This document shows positions 52,101 to 59,465 of a stretch of 64,000 bases of DNA, in pieces. Source of the DNA: Paenibacillus sp. PL2-23 (GTDB lineage Bacteria; Bacillota; Bacilli; Paenibacillales; Paenibacillaceae); NCBI RefSeq assembly GCF_040834005.1, contig NZ_CP162129.1, forward strand, positions 1,283,501 to 1,347,500, read 5' to 3'. Under the pieces are notes generated by a model, which did not search any database, had not been told where the DNA came from, and saw only the letters and a program-made list of their open reading frames with translations. The translations under genes and the position numbers were made by a program. Within the stretch, counting starts at the first letter, position 1. Each line of letters begins with the position of its first letter.

Positions 52101-54642
52101 CAGCAACAAGTATCCGACAACCTACTTCCGTCACACTTTCGAATGGGATGATTCCGCCGAGCTGTTAAGCCTGGAGGCTGGAGTGGTCCGGGACGATGGC
52201 GTTGTCGTATATGTGAATGGCCAAGAAGTGTTCCGCAGCAATATGCCGAACGGTGCCGTGGGTTACGATACCTATGCTAATGCTACTGTGAATGCGGAGC
52301 GGGACTGGATAACGTTCCAATTAGAGCCCTCATTATTGATGGATGGTCCTAACGTCATTGCTGCCGAAATCCATCAGGCCAACGCAACAAGCTCGGATAT
52401 TGCGTTCAACTTTCGTCTGAATGCTGTACGTCTGCTGACTGTGCCAGGGGCGCCGACGGGACCAGTCGTCGATGATACGGCCAACACCTTCGGTTGGACC
52501 AACGTACCGGGCTTCGATGAGGCCGTGGATTACGAATATAGTGTCGACGGCGGTGCAACCTGGAAGATGGCTTCCGCTAATCCACAGCAGATTGGTCCGT
52601 TTGCTTTGGCTGCTGGAGAAGTCAGAGTACGTGTCAAGGCGAATCTGGCGAAGGAGCAAGCGTCTGGCAGATCGTTGCACTCCCAGCATGCCTTCACAGC
52701 TGATCGACTGTGGGAGCAGTTCGAGCTGAACGCTGTTACGTCACGCGAAGGCGTGATGTCAGTAAGAGCGGAAGGTACGCTGAAGAGTGAATATGACGGC
52801 TCTGCTTATGTTGTCTTTCAATTAATGAACGCTGGCGAACAAGCCTGGATGACAAGCTCTATGCCGATTGAGGCAGGCGATTTCGAGGTTGAGCAATTAT
52901 TCAATGTGACTAACGAACGATACCAGGTCAACGTGTATCTGGTCGACGAATTTAACGGCAATGTCTATGATTCCATCTGGCTGGCTGAGCCTGTTGCGCC
53001 GAAGCCGGAGCCAGAGCCAGGTCCTGGCACCGATCCAGTGGAGCCGGAAGAGCCTGAGCTTGAGCCGCTGCCGATACCGGTCAAGACGGTTAGGCCCATT
53101 GATCCGCTTGGTCCGGACGATGAGGTAACACCAATTGGTCCCATTGATCCGCTGGATACTAACAACCCTGACCCTCCTGGAGACGGATCGCTTCGCGTTG
53201 AATACGAGAGTCGAACGGAATGGACGGCAGATCGCAACAGCTTCAATAACAACCCGTTGAAGACGGAAGAAAATAACGGGGAAAATGCACAAGGCCAGAA
53301 AAACGTCGTGGTTGGCAATACGTTCGACGGCGCTTGGCTCGCGTACCGCAATCTGGACTTCGGTGAGAAAGGCAGGGATACGGTGGAGGTCGAATATGAC
53401 GCTCCAACCAACCGCTCGCCTTCCGACGCCCGACTGGAGTTCCGTCTTGGCTCTGTAGACGGCGAAATCATCGGGACGGTCCCCTTGCCTAATACAGGGG
53501 GTGGATGGGGGTCGTATTCCAAGACAAAGGCATATTTGAGCCGTACTGTTACAGGCGTGAACGATGTATTTGTAGTGATGAGGGGCACAACGAACTCTAA
53601 TCAGCTCTATATCGGCAACTTCGATCAGTTCACGCTTTCTCATCAAGGACTTCGTTATGACTATGCGAACCTTGAGCTTGAGAATTACAGCGAGTGGGCT
53701 ACTGGCAATCATCCAACACAAGGAACGCCGCTTAAGGTTGAGAATGGCAAAAGCGGAAAGCAAGTAGCCAATACGTATAACGGCGCATGGCTCGCATACA
53801 AAGGCATGAGCTTCGGCAATGCTGGCGTGAACACATTTGCGATTGAATATGCCGGCAATACGGGGAACACAGCCGCTGATGGGGCTGTAGAGCTTCGGCT
53901 GGGGTCAGTGGATGGAGCGTTGCTCGGCAAGGTTATGACTCCGCCGACATCCTCAGGCTGGGGAGTATATGCGACGGCATCTATTCCATTAACGCAGCCG
54001 CTGGTCGGCGTGCACGATATTTATCTTGTATTTACAGGCACGACGAGCAGTACGTTCAAATATATTGGCAATTTCGACAATGCTGCGTTTACGGTTGCTC
54101 CAGAGCCTGCTCCGGATCCCGGCCCAGACCCAGATCCGAGTCCGGGGCCTACTCCTGATCCCACACCGGATCCAAGTCCAGAGCCTGTTCCGGAGCCTGA
54201 CATAACGCTGCAATTCGAGAATGCAAGCGCCAAATCGGATGAGCAAAATCTATTTAATAATGGCAAGCTCGGAACGGAAGAGGGCAATGGCGGCATCGTC
54301 GTGAAGAACACATTCACCGGAGCTTGGCTTCAATTCAACGATGTGGACTTCGGCACACAAGGGAAGGCACGCGCCTCCATCGTATATTCGGCACCATCCA
54401 ATCGAGTGCCGGCCAACGTGAGTGTGGAGCTTCGTATCGGCGGTGTAAGCGGCCAAGTGATCGGCACGGCCAGCTTATCGACCACAAGCGCTTGGAGCGA
54501 CTTTCGCACCGTAACCTTTGATCTAACGCAAGAGCTGACTGGTGTACAGACGCTCTATATGGTATTCACAGGGCCGACCACATCAAGCCATCCTTACATT
54601 GGCAACCTGGACAGCGTGACGTTATCCGCTAGGCCAAGCTAG
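49168..54642 (+). CDS. Secreted GH92 glycosidase with carbohydrate-binding modules; acid Glu replaced by Gln
   Basis: An 1824-residue exported enzyme. Signal peptide about 1-28; F5/8 type C module (about 38-177); GH92 domain (about 190-900) opening with VDYVDPFINTLGDNGQTNPG and closing with DDDAGAMSSWFVYSAMGLFP (Asp799-801 region, catalytic base) and YLIGSPIFEELTLHL. In most GH92 alpha-mannosidases the acid Glu sits in EGNxWQYxWFVPHD; here the motif reads YAYQGNMWTYRWFVPHD, so residue 693 is Gln. That substitution is known in the mannose-1-phospho-6-mannose-cleaving GH92 subtype. After it: a jelly-roll-like module (about 915-1090), Fn3-like and beta modules (to 1270), a Pro/Glu linker, two CBM6-like modules (about 1340-1490, 1495-1640), a second Pro/Asp linker and a third CBM6-like module (1685-1822). 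ATG after GCAGGAGG. Confidence 0.88.
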   Translation: MKNKWFAIVMTIVLVLGLLQPVMDRAAAEDGGEVVSATRNVALNAIVTATGACNEKEMPQYAVDGDSTTKWCDNHLGTANKWLKLDLREEYVINQWVVENNCMAESNKCPYRNTTDFRLQKSDDGETWVDVDVVNDNVQTIVDRYVAPFTARYVRFVSTKGAKDGHIVRLNELKLYGVEAGKYPAYPPTELEPVDYVDPFINTLGDNGQTNPGPRTPFGLIAPGPDSEGTTGRAFSGYYYQDPEIKGFSHVRFSGVGCSGSGGNILMMPQTGDFTYQSNQYKQPYDKDSEQATPGYYAVELGSGVGVELTTSDRVGFHRYTFPADAAARAVLLDLSTSYAGMNAASLKVAGSNVISGMIDSKNVCGHGNYRLYFSIQFDKDFVSATTWKDGNSGAVSDREGVNIGAWVSFNAAAGDTIQAKIGLSPISVEQAAYERDHEIPDWSFDAQREKARALWSETLGKIEVKDSDEENKRIFYTQLYHAYQHPNNVTSSTGQFRAARKENELREASELGEDFEYYNGWSTWDDFRKYSLYSLLEPQRFENMAKSMIDVYETRGSYAQWGSGYWPSPTVRNEFNGAVILDAIAKGFDFTDEQLKWALKGMAEDTDQYTVEAGKFNGGLEKAYSAYYPMKLAELMNDRYTYDKYKTIAMSYKSLWNPNQVDEQGVKQGFFTPAGSNVPSGSVTKVNEYAYQGNMWTYRWFVPHDVNGMAELMGGQREMAEDLQHFFAIDEYVAINEPDLHVPYLFNYLGMPYLTQYYAREFTTEPVIQRYHNHGLYEYPMLSRVYRADPEGYLSSMDDDAGAMSSWFVYSAMGLFPGNPGDPYYLIGSPIFEELTLHLDNGNSFTIKANGVSSENRFIQSAELNGETFDQAWIGYDMLMAGGELAFDMGPEPNVKWGASEEAAPPTTDFSGETSAPTIVKPVIEGGAEWRYWDEGRYAGNGWTELGFDDNAWKSGHAVLGYGGSNVTTTVSYGPSSSNKYPTTYFRHTFEWDDSAELLSLEAGVVRDDGVVVYVNGQEVFRSNMPNGAVGYDTYANATVNAERDWITFQLEPSLLMDGPNVIAAEIHQANATSSDIAFNFRLNAVRLLTVPGAPTGPVVDDTANTFGWTNVPGFDEAVDYEYSVDGGATWKMASANPQQIGPFALAAGEVRVRVKANLAKEQASGRSLHSQHAFTADRLWEQFELNAVTSREGVMSVRAEGTLKSEYDGSAYVVFQLMNAGEQAWMTSSMPIEAGDFEVEQLFNVTNERYQVNVYLVDEFNGNVYDSIWLAEPVAPKPEPEPGPGTDPVEPEEPELEPLPIPVKTVRPIDPLGPDDEVTPIGPIDPLDTNNPDPPGDGSLRVEYESRTEWTADRNSFNNNPLKTEENNGENAQGQKNVVVGNTFDGAWLAYRNLDFGEKGRDTVEVEYDAPTNRSPSDARLEFRLGSVDGEIIGTVPLPNTGGGWGSYSKTKAYLSRTVTGVNDVFVVMRGTTNSNQLYIGNFDQFTLSHQGLRYDYANLELENYSEWATGNHPTQGTPLKVENGKSGKQVANTYNGAWLAYKGMSFGNAGVNTFAIEYAGNTGNTAADGAVELRLGSVDGALLGKVMTPPTSSGWGVYATASIPLTQPLVGVHDIYLVFTGTTSSTFKYIGNFDNAAFTVAPEPAPDPGPDPDPSPGPTPDPTPDPSPEPVPEPDITLQFENASAKSDEQNLFNNGKLGTEEGNGGIVVKNTFTGAWLQFNDVDFGTQGKARASIVYSAPSNRVPANVSVELRIGGVSGQVIGTASLSTTSAWSDFRTVTFDLTQELTGVQTLYMVFTGPTTSSHPYIGNLDSVTLSARPS

Positions 54643-54717
54643 CAGCTAAGTGAGTAATCCTCTATCGAGGCCTTTCAGAGATGAGAGACAGTTCGAAATT
54701 ATAAATTGTGGTAACAA

Positions 54718-54763
54718 GCAGAGAACCCGCCAGGCCCAAAGGCCATGCGGGTTCTCTGCTTCT
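54718..54763. terminator. Bidirectional terminator between the GH92 operon and the nir operon
   Basis: Stem GCAGAGAACCCGC / GCGGGTTCTCTGC around a nested CCAGGC..GCC loop, then TTCT. The genes on both sides converge on it. Confidence 0.8.
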
Positions 54764-54775
54764 ATATGCCTAGTA

Positions 54776-55552
54776 TTAACCGATCAGCGACAAGGCGTGC
54801 TGCTCGGCTCGGAGCAATTGCTCGCGAACCCGCACGACGTCTCCAATGATGATGAGTGCCGGGTTGGACAGCTTCATGGATACGGCCAGCGTGTGAATAT
54901 CGGCGAGCGTGCCGACGATGACGCGCTGACTGGAGGTAGTTCCGCGTTCGATAAGGGCGACTGGTGTAGAGGCCGCTTTGCCGTGCCGCAGCAGCTCCTC
55001 GCGAATGGACGGGAGCTCGCTGACGCCCATATAGATTGCGAGCGTGTCTACGCCATGAGCGAGCAGATCCCAACGCACCGATTTGGTTGGGCCATGGCAT
55101 CGGCTTCCGGTTACGCAGGCGAAGGAGGCGGCGAGTCCGCGATGGGTAAGCGGGATGCCTGACGATGCGGCTGAACCGATCGCCGAAGTAATGCCCGGCA
55201 CAAATTCATAAGGTATGCCCCATTCCGCCAGCTCCAGCGCTTCCTCCGTGCCTCGGCCGAAGACGAGCGGGTCGCCGCCCTTGAGGCGGACGACCTGATA
55301 GCCTTCCTGCGCATAGCGCACTAGCGTATGGTGGATCTGCTCCTGCGACATGGTATGCGCTCCGGGCGCTTTGCCGCAGTCAATCAGGCTCGCATGAGGC
55401 GCACGGTAAGCCAGCAGCTCCTTGTTCACGAGTCTATCGTACAGGATGACATCTGCCTGCTGAATCAGACGCATAGCTTTGACGGTAATCAATTCGGGAT
55501 CGCCAGGACCTGCTCCTACGATATAAACCTTTCCTGTATATCTTTGCTTCAT
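54776..55552 (-). CDS. cobA: Uroporphyrinogen-III C-methyltransferase
   Basis: SAM-dependent enzyme (SUMT) making precorrin-2, the precursor of the siroheme that NirB needs. The 258-residue sequence has both SUMT signatures: VGAGPGDPELITVKAMRLIQ (about 10-29) and the RLKGGDPLVFGRGTEEALEL block (about 83-102), then PGITSAIGSAASSGIPLTHRG. Third gene of the nirB-nirD-cobA operon; GGAGGG precedes the ATG, which is 26 bp after nirD. Confidence 0.94.
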   Translation of the reverse strand: MKQRYTGKVYIVGAGPGDPELITVKAMRLIQQADVILYDRLVNKELLAYRAPHASLIDCGKAPGAHTMSQEQIHHTLVRYAQEGYQVVRLKGGDPLVFGRGTEEALELAEWGIPYEFVPGITSAIGSAASSGIPLTHRGLAASFACVTGSRCHGPTKSVRWDLLAHGVDTLAIYMGVSELPSIREELLRHGKAASTPVALIERGTTSSQRVIVGTLADIHTLAVSMKLSNPALIIIGDVVRVREQLLRAEQHALSLIG

Positions 55553-55578
55553 AGGGCAATCCCTCCTCGAAATTTAGA

Positions 55579-55893
55579 TTAGATCGTGACGTAGATAGAG
55601 CCGCTTGCTTGGTCGATTTCGGTCTCGAAGGTGTTGATGCAGCCTTCGTCGGGCTCCTGGACGCGTCCCGTCTTCAGATCAATCTTCCAGTCGTGAAGCG
55701 GGCAGTGCACGGCGTGGCCGCACACCATACCTTCCGATAATACTCCGCCTTTGTGCGGGCATTTGTTCTCGACAGCAAGCACGCTTCCGTCGGTCATTTT
55801 GAATACGGCGATTTCCAGCTCATTATATTTAATCGTGCGGGATCCTCGAATATCAATATCGTTAACGTTGGCGACAAATAGCTTGGTTGTCAT
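55579..55893 (-). CDS. nirD: Nitrite reductase small subunit
   Basis: A 104-residue Rieske-type protein. [2Fe-2S] ligands are in ENKCPHKGG (Cys-x-His) and VHCPLHDWKIDL (Cys-x2-His). It partners NirB in the NADH-dependent assimilatory nitrite reductase. An AGGAGG site precedes the ATG. Confidence 0.94.
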   Translation of the reverse strand: MTTKLFVANVNDIDIRGSRTIKYNELEIAVFKMTDGSVLAVENKCPHKGGVLSEGMVCGHAVHCPLHDWKIDLKTGRVQEPDEGCINTFETEIDQASGSIYVTI

Positions 55894-55910
55894 GTGGGTT
55901 CCTCCTCAAA

Positions 55911-55930
55911 TGTTTCGCGTCAGCGAAACA
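55911..55930. promoter_or_regulatory. Hairpin between nirB and nirD
   Basis: TGTTTCGCGTCAGCGAAACA: 8-bp arms and a 4-base loop, without a T-tract. It may stabilise mRNA ends or tune the subunit ratio. A role is inferred only. Confidence 0.45.
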
Positions 55931-55980
55931 TACGTCGTAAGCATAGGCTCATGTTTCGCTGGAAACGATAGGTGACGCTT

Positions 55981-58419
55981 CTAGGTAGTTGCAGGCTGCG
56001 AAGTCGGCAGCGGCTCGAAGTTTTTGCGAAGTTCGTCCTTCGTCACAATTTCCTTCCATGGATCGGTGGTCAGGCTGAGCGTGTGCTGGATACGCTCCAT
56101 CAGCGCCAGCCGGTCCTCTTGCTTCTCAAGCTTCTGCTTCACGTAGTCGAGACCCACGCGCTCGATCCATTGCGCTGTCCGCTCGTTCCAGATCGCTTCC
56201 TCGCGATAGAGCTGCAGGAACGCATGCGCCCACTCCATGACCTCATCCTCCGTCTTCACGACGCCGATGACGTCAGTGGCGCGAACCTTCACGCCGCCGT
56301 TGCCGCCGACATGGAGCTCCCAGCCCCCGTCAATCGCGATGACGCCAAAGTCCTTAATGGATGCTTCTGCACAGTTACGAGGACAACCCGATACGGCAAG
56401 CTTCACCTTGGCCGGCGTGTTCAGCCGCTCGAACGCTTTCTCCAGCTTGATGCCCATACCCATGGAATCCTGTGTTCCGAAGCGGCAGAAGGTATTGCCT
56501 ACACAGGTCTTCACCGTACGAAGCGTCTTGCCGTACGCGTGGCCGGAGTTCATATCGAGATCCGCCCACATCTTGGGCAGATCCTCCTTCTTCACGCCCA
56601 GAAGGTCAAGGCGCTGGCCGCCGGTGAATTTCACGAGAGGCACCTCGTATTTCACAGCGATCTCGGCGATTTTCTTCAGCTCCTCCGGCGAAGTTACGCC
56701 GCCGTAGATACGAGGCACGACGGAGAAGGTGCCGTCCTTCTGAATATTTGCATGATAACGCTCGTTCGTTATTCTGGATTCCTTCTCGTCAACATATTGA
56801 TCAGGGTAGAGCATACCCAGGTAGTAGTTCAGTGAAGGCCTGCACTTGGAGCAGCCCTCAGGATTGTTCCAGCCAAGAACATTCATCACTTCATTAATGT
56901 TCATGAGCTCCATCCGTTTGATCTCTGCCACAATCTCATCCCGGCTGAGCGAGGTACAGCCGCAGATGCCTTCCTTGACCGCCTCGCCCGAGCCATCGGA
57001 GTAGATGCTCAGCAAGCCTTCCACAAGCGGCTTGCAGCCGCCGCAGGAAGCGGATGCCTTCGTGCAGGATTTGATCGCGCTGACGGAATGGCAGCCCTTG
57101 CCCGTGATGGCTTCGGCGATTGTGCCCTTGGATACGCCGTTACAGCCGCAGATGACCTCGTCATCGGCCATGGCCTTCAGGCGAGCCTCTGGCGAGGAGC
57201 CTCCGCCTTGTCCAGGGGTGAAGCCGAGCAGCAGCTCCTTCTCGCGTCCTTCGACGGATTCGCCCTTCTTGATCTGGGCGAACAGCTCCGAGCCTTCCGA
57301 CGTGTCTCCGAACAATACGGCTCCTACCAGCTTGCCGTCTTGAATAACCAGCTTCTTGTAAGTGCCCGCAAGGTCGTCCTGCAGCTTCAAGGAGCGAGTC
57401 TCTGGCGTCTCGTCGAAGCGTCCGGCGGAGAAGACGTCAACTCCGGACACCTTCAGCTTGGTTGACGTGACAGAGCCGGCATAGCCAGCGGTTTCAACGC
57501 CCGCAAGCAGCTTGGCAAGAACGGCGCCTTGCTCATACAGCGGAGCAACCAGACCGTACGCGATGCCGCGATGCTCTGCGCATTCGCCAACAGAGTAGAC
57601 GTTAGCGATATCCGTACGCAGGAAGTCGTCGACGATAATGCCTCGGTTAACGGTAATGCCTGCGCCTCTTGCCAGCTCGATGTTAGGTTTGATGCCTACC
57701 GCCATAACGACCAGATCGCCATCTACTTCAGTGCCGTCTGAGAAGACGAGGCCGCTGGCGCGCTTCTTGCCTTTGATAGAAACCGTGCTCTTCTGAAGCA
57801 GGAATTTCATGCCTTGGGCTTCCAATTCACGCTGCAGCATGCGGGAGGCGGCTTCATCCAGCTGGCGCTCCATCAGGAACGGATTAATATGAACGACGTG
57901 CACCTCCATGCCGAGGTGGAGAAGGCCGCGAGCGGCTTCAAGCCCCAGCAATCCGCCGCCGATGACGACCGCTTTTTTGAAGCGCTGCGAAGCGTCGATC
58001 ATCTTCTCGCAGTCTGCGATGTCCCGGAAGGCGATGACGCCCTCCTTGTCTGCGCCTGGCAGAGGAAGCATGAAGGGGTTGGAGCCAGTTGCGATAATGA
58101 GCTCATCATAAGCGACCTTATGGCCATTCTTGCTCTCTACTACTTGTTTGTCCGTGTCAATATTCGTTACGGGGTTTCCAGTGTGAAGCGTAATATTGTT
58201 TTCTGTGTACCAGTTCCAATCGTTGATGACAATATCATTCATCTCTGCTCCGCCGGCAAGCACGGAGGATAACAGAATCCTATTGTAGTTAGGGTGCGGC
58301 TCGCTTCCGAAGATGGTAATCTCATATTTGTCCGGCGCAAGCTTGAGCAGATGCTCGATCGTTCGAACGCCGGCCATTCCGTTACCAATGAGAACCAATT
58401 TTTTCTTCTGAGTATTCAT
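55981..58419 (-). CDS. nirB: Nitrite reductase large subunit
   Basis: Reduces nitrite to ammonium with NAD(P)H. An 812-residue flavo-iron-sulfur-siroheme protein: FAD/NAD domain (VLIGNGMAGVRTIEHLL at the N-terminus; AVVIGGGLLGLEAARGL about 145-162), two BFD-like [2Fe-2S] segments (VICGCNGVSKGTI...CTKASASCGGCKP; GICGCTSLSRDE...GCSKCRP), then the nitrite/sulfite reductase repeats with the 4Fe-4S/siroheme Cys in TCVGNTFCRFGTQDS and VSGCPRNCAEA. GAGGGGAG precedes the ATG. Transcription must pass the leader terminator upstream. Confidence 0.96.
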   Translation of the reverse strand: MNTQKKKLVLIGNGMAGVRTIEHLLKLAPDKYEITIFGSEPHPNYNRILLSSVLAGGAEMNDIVINDWNWYTENNITLHTGNPVTNIDTDKQVVESKNGHKVAYDELIIATGSNPFMLPLPGADKEGVIAFRDIADCEKMIDASQRFKKAVVIGGGLLGLEAARGLLHLGMEVHVVHINPFLMERQLDEAASRMLQRELEAQGMKFLLQKSTVSIKGKKRASGLVFSDGTEVDGDLVVMAVGIKPNIELARGAGITVNRGIIVDDFLRTDIANVYSVGECAEHRGIAYGLVAPLYEQGAVLAKLLAGVETAGYAGSVTSTKLKVSGVDVFSAGRFDETPETRSLKLQDDLAGTYKKLVIQDGKLVGAVLFGDTSEGSELFAQIKKGESVEGREKELLLGFTPGQGGGSSPEARLKAMADDEVICGCNGVSKGTIAEAITGKGCHSVSAIKSCTKASASCGGCKPLVEGLLSIYSDGSGEAVKEGICGCTSLSRDEIVAEIKRMELMNINEVMNVLGWNNPEGCSKCRPSLNYYLGMLYPDQYVDEKESRITNERYHANIQKDGTFSVVPRIYGGVTSPEELKKIAEIAVKYEVPLVKFTGGQRLDLLGVKKEDLPKMWADLDMNSGHAYGKTLRTVKTCVGNTFCRFGTQDSMGMGIKLEKAFERLNTPAKVKLAVSGCPRNCAEASIKDFGVIAIDGGWELHVGGNGGVKVRATDVIGVVKTEDEVMEWAHAFLQLYREEAIWNERTAQWIERVGLDYVKQKLEKQEDRLALMERIQHTLSLTTDPWKEIVTKDELRKNFEPLPTSQPATT

Positions 58420-58492
58420 AATGATTTCTCCCCTCTCACTCTGCCCATCAATGATGAATAGCTGGTTTGGCAGCTGTATTCACGGTAATGAA

Positions 58493-58559
58493 TACGAAAA
58501 AGCCTGCTTTCGTATTGCTAAGAGCAGATATCTCCCTTAGTACATACGAAAGCAGGCTT
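58493..58559 (-). terminator. Attenuator-like terminator in the nirB leader
   Basis: Perfect 16-bp arms AAGCCTGCTTTCGTAT (58500-58515) and its complement (58544-58559). On the minus strand the 3' arm is followed by TTTTTCG. An inner CTAAG/CTTAG stem extends it. It lies between the nirB promoter and the nirB ATG. Probable target of the neighbouring ANTAR protein. Confidence 0.72.
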
Positions 58560-58623
58560 CTTTGCCTAGTCAACTGAATACGCCGTTGTATCCGTGACGC
58601 TATTCAATTTGTTTGTTATTGCA

Positions 58624-58653
58624 ACTATACCTCACCCCTCAAACTGATGTCAA
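58624..58653 (-). promoter_or_regulatory. nirBD-cobA promoter
   Basis: On the minus strand a perfect TTGACA, an 18-bp spacer and TATAGT. It predicts a leader of about 200 bases. Confidence 0.78.
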
Positions 58654-58712
58654 TATATCTTACATAAGAAAATCGAAAACAAACTTTTCTAGTGACACTT
58701 CGTCTTCCTTTG

Positions 58713-58729
58713 TGTTATATATAATCACA
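58713..58729. promoter_or_regulatory. TnrA/GlnR-like box
   Basis: TGTTATATATAATCACA fits TGTNANAWWWTMTNACA in all positions but one. It lies between the divergent nirB operon and the ANTAR gene, about 60 bp upstream of the nirB -35 and about 70 bp before the ANTAR start codon. Nitrogen-source control is inferred. Confidence 0.55.
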
Positions 58730-58798
58730 TATTGGTTTTTTCTTTGGACCAGATTTGGACTAGATTTCATTATGAAGAGTAGAAAGGGGAGCTTCAAC

Positions 58799-59416
58799 AT
58801 GCGTTCGTTGTTAGTCATGGAGCTGCTTTCGACGTTTGAGAAGACAGGCGCTGGAGGCGAGCCGAACCATACGACTAATAAACAATCCCCGGTTCTGCTT
58901 CTCGAAGAAAACGGTTATCATGTTTTGTATGCGAATAATGGACTGCAGGCTGAGGAGCTGCTGATTGGCGCCGACGCGATTGTGCTTCATATGTCGCTTG
59001 ACGGCGTGAAGATGTGGGGTCCGCGGATCGGCAGGCTGAGAAGCCTTCCTGTCTTATGGTGGTGCAGCGAAGCGGCTGCCGCCTCTTCGGCGGAATATTG
59101 TGAAAGCGACATCCCCGTCGACGGGCTGCTGTCTCCTTCTATGGGAGAATGGGAGCTGCACTGGTCGCTTCATCTAGCCTCCAAGCAGCAGGCCGAAAGG
59201 CAGCGCTGGAGGCTGGAGCGCAAGCAGCTGGAGGATCGGCTGGAGGAGCGGAAGTGGATTGACCAGGCCAAGGGCATTCTCTGCAAGCTCAAGAATATAT
59301 CAGAAGCCGAAGCGTATGAGGTGCTTCGTAAGCAAGCGATGAATGAAAGAAAACGAATGGTCGACGTGGCGGCGAATATTGTGAAGGTGCATCAATTGCT
59401 TCAGGATATGAAGTGA
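58799..59416 (+). CDS. ANTAR-domain RNA-binding antiterminator
   Basis: A 205-residue protein: a degenerate response-regulator-like N-terminal part (about 30-135; no clear phospho-acceptor Asp pattern), a coiled coil (SKQQAERQRWRLERKQLEDRLEERKW) and a C-terminal ANTAR domain (RKWIDQAKGILCKLKNISEAEAYEVLRKQAMNERKRMVDVAANIVKV). ANTAR domains bind paired RNA hairpins and prevent terminator formation, as NasR does for nitrate assimilation in Klebsiella. Its divergent position beside a nir leader with a terminator supports that role. ATG follows AAAGGGGAG. A longer upstream frame has no such site. Confidence 0.85.
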   Translation: MRSLLVMELLSTFEKTGAGGEPNHTTNKQSPVLLLEENGYHVLYANNGLQAEELLIGADAIVLHMSLDGVKMWGPRIGRLRSLPVLWWCSEAAAASSAEYCESDIPVDGLLSPSMGEWELHWSLHLASKQQAERQRWRLERKQLEDRLEERKWIDQAKGILCKLKNISEAEAYEVLRKQAMNERKRMVDVAANIVKVHQLLQDMK

Positions 59417-59465
59417 GTGGCGGCTAGCCCCCGCCCATCGGGACGACAGCGAAGGAGGGCCTTGC

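Noticed and set aside
58713..58729. Fnr box reading of the same palindrome
   Set aside because: The arms TGTG..CACA are not spaced as in TGTGA-N6-TCACA. The TnrA/GlnR pattern fits better.
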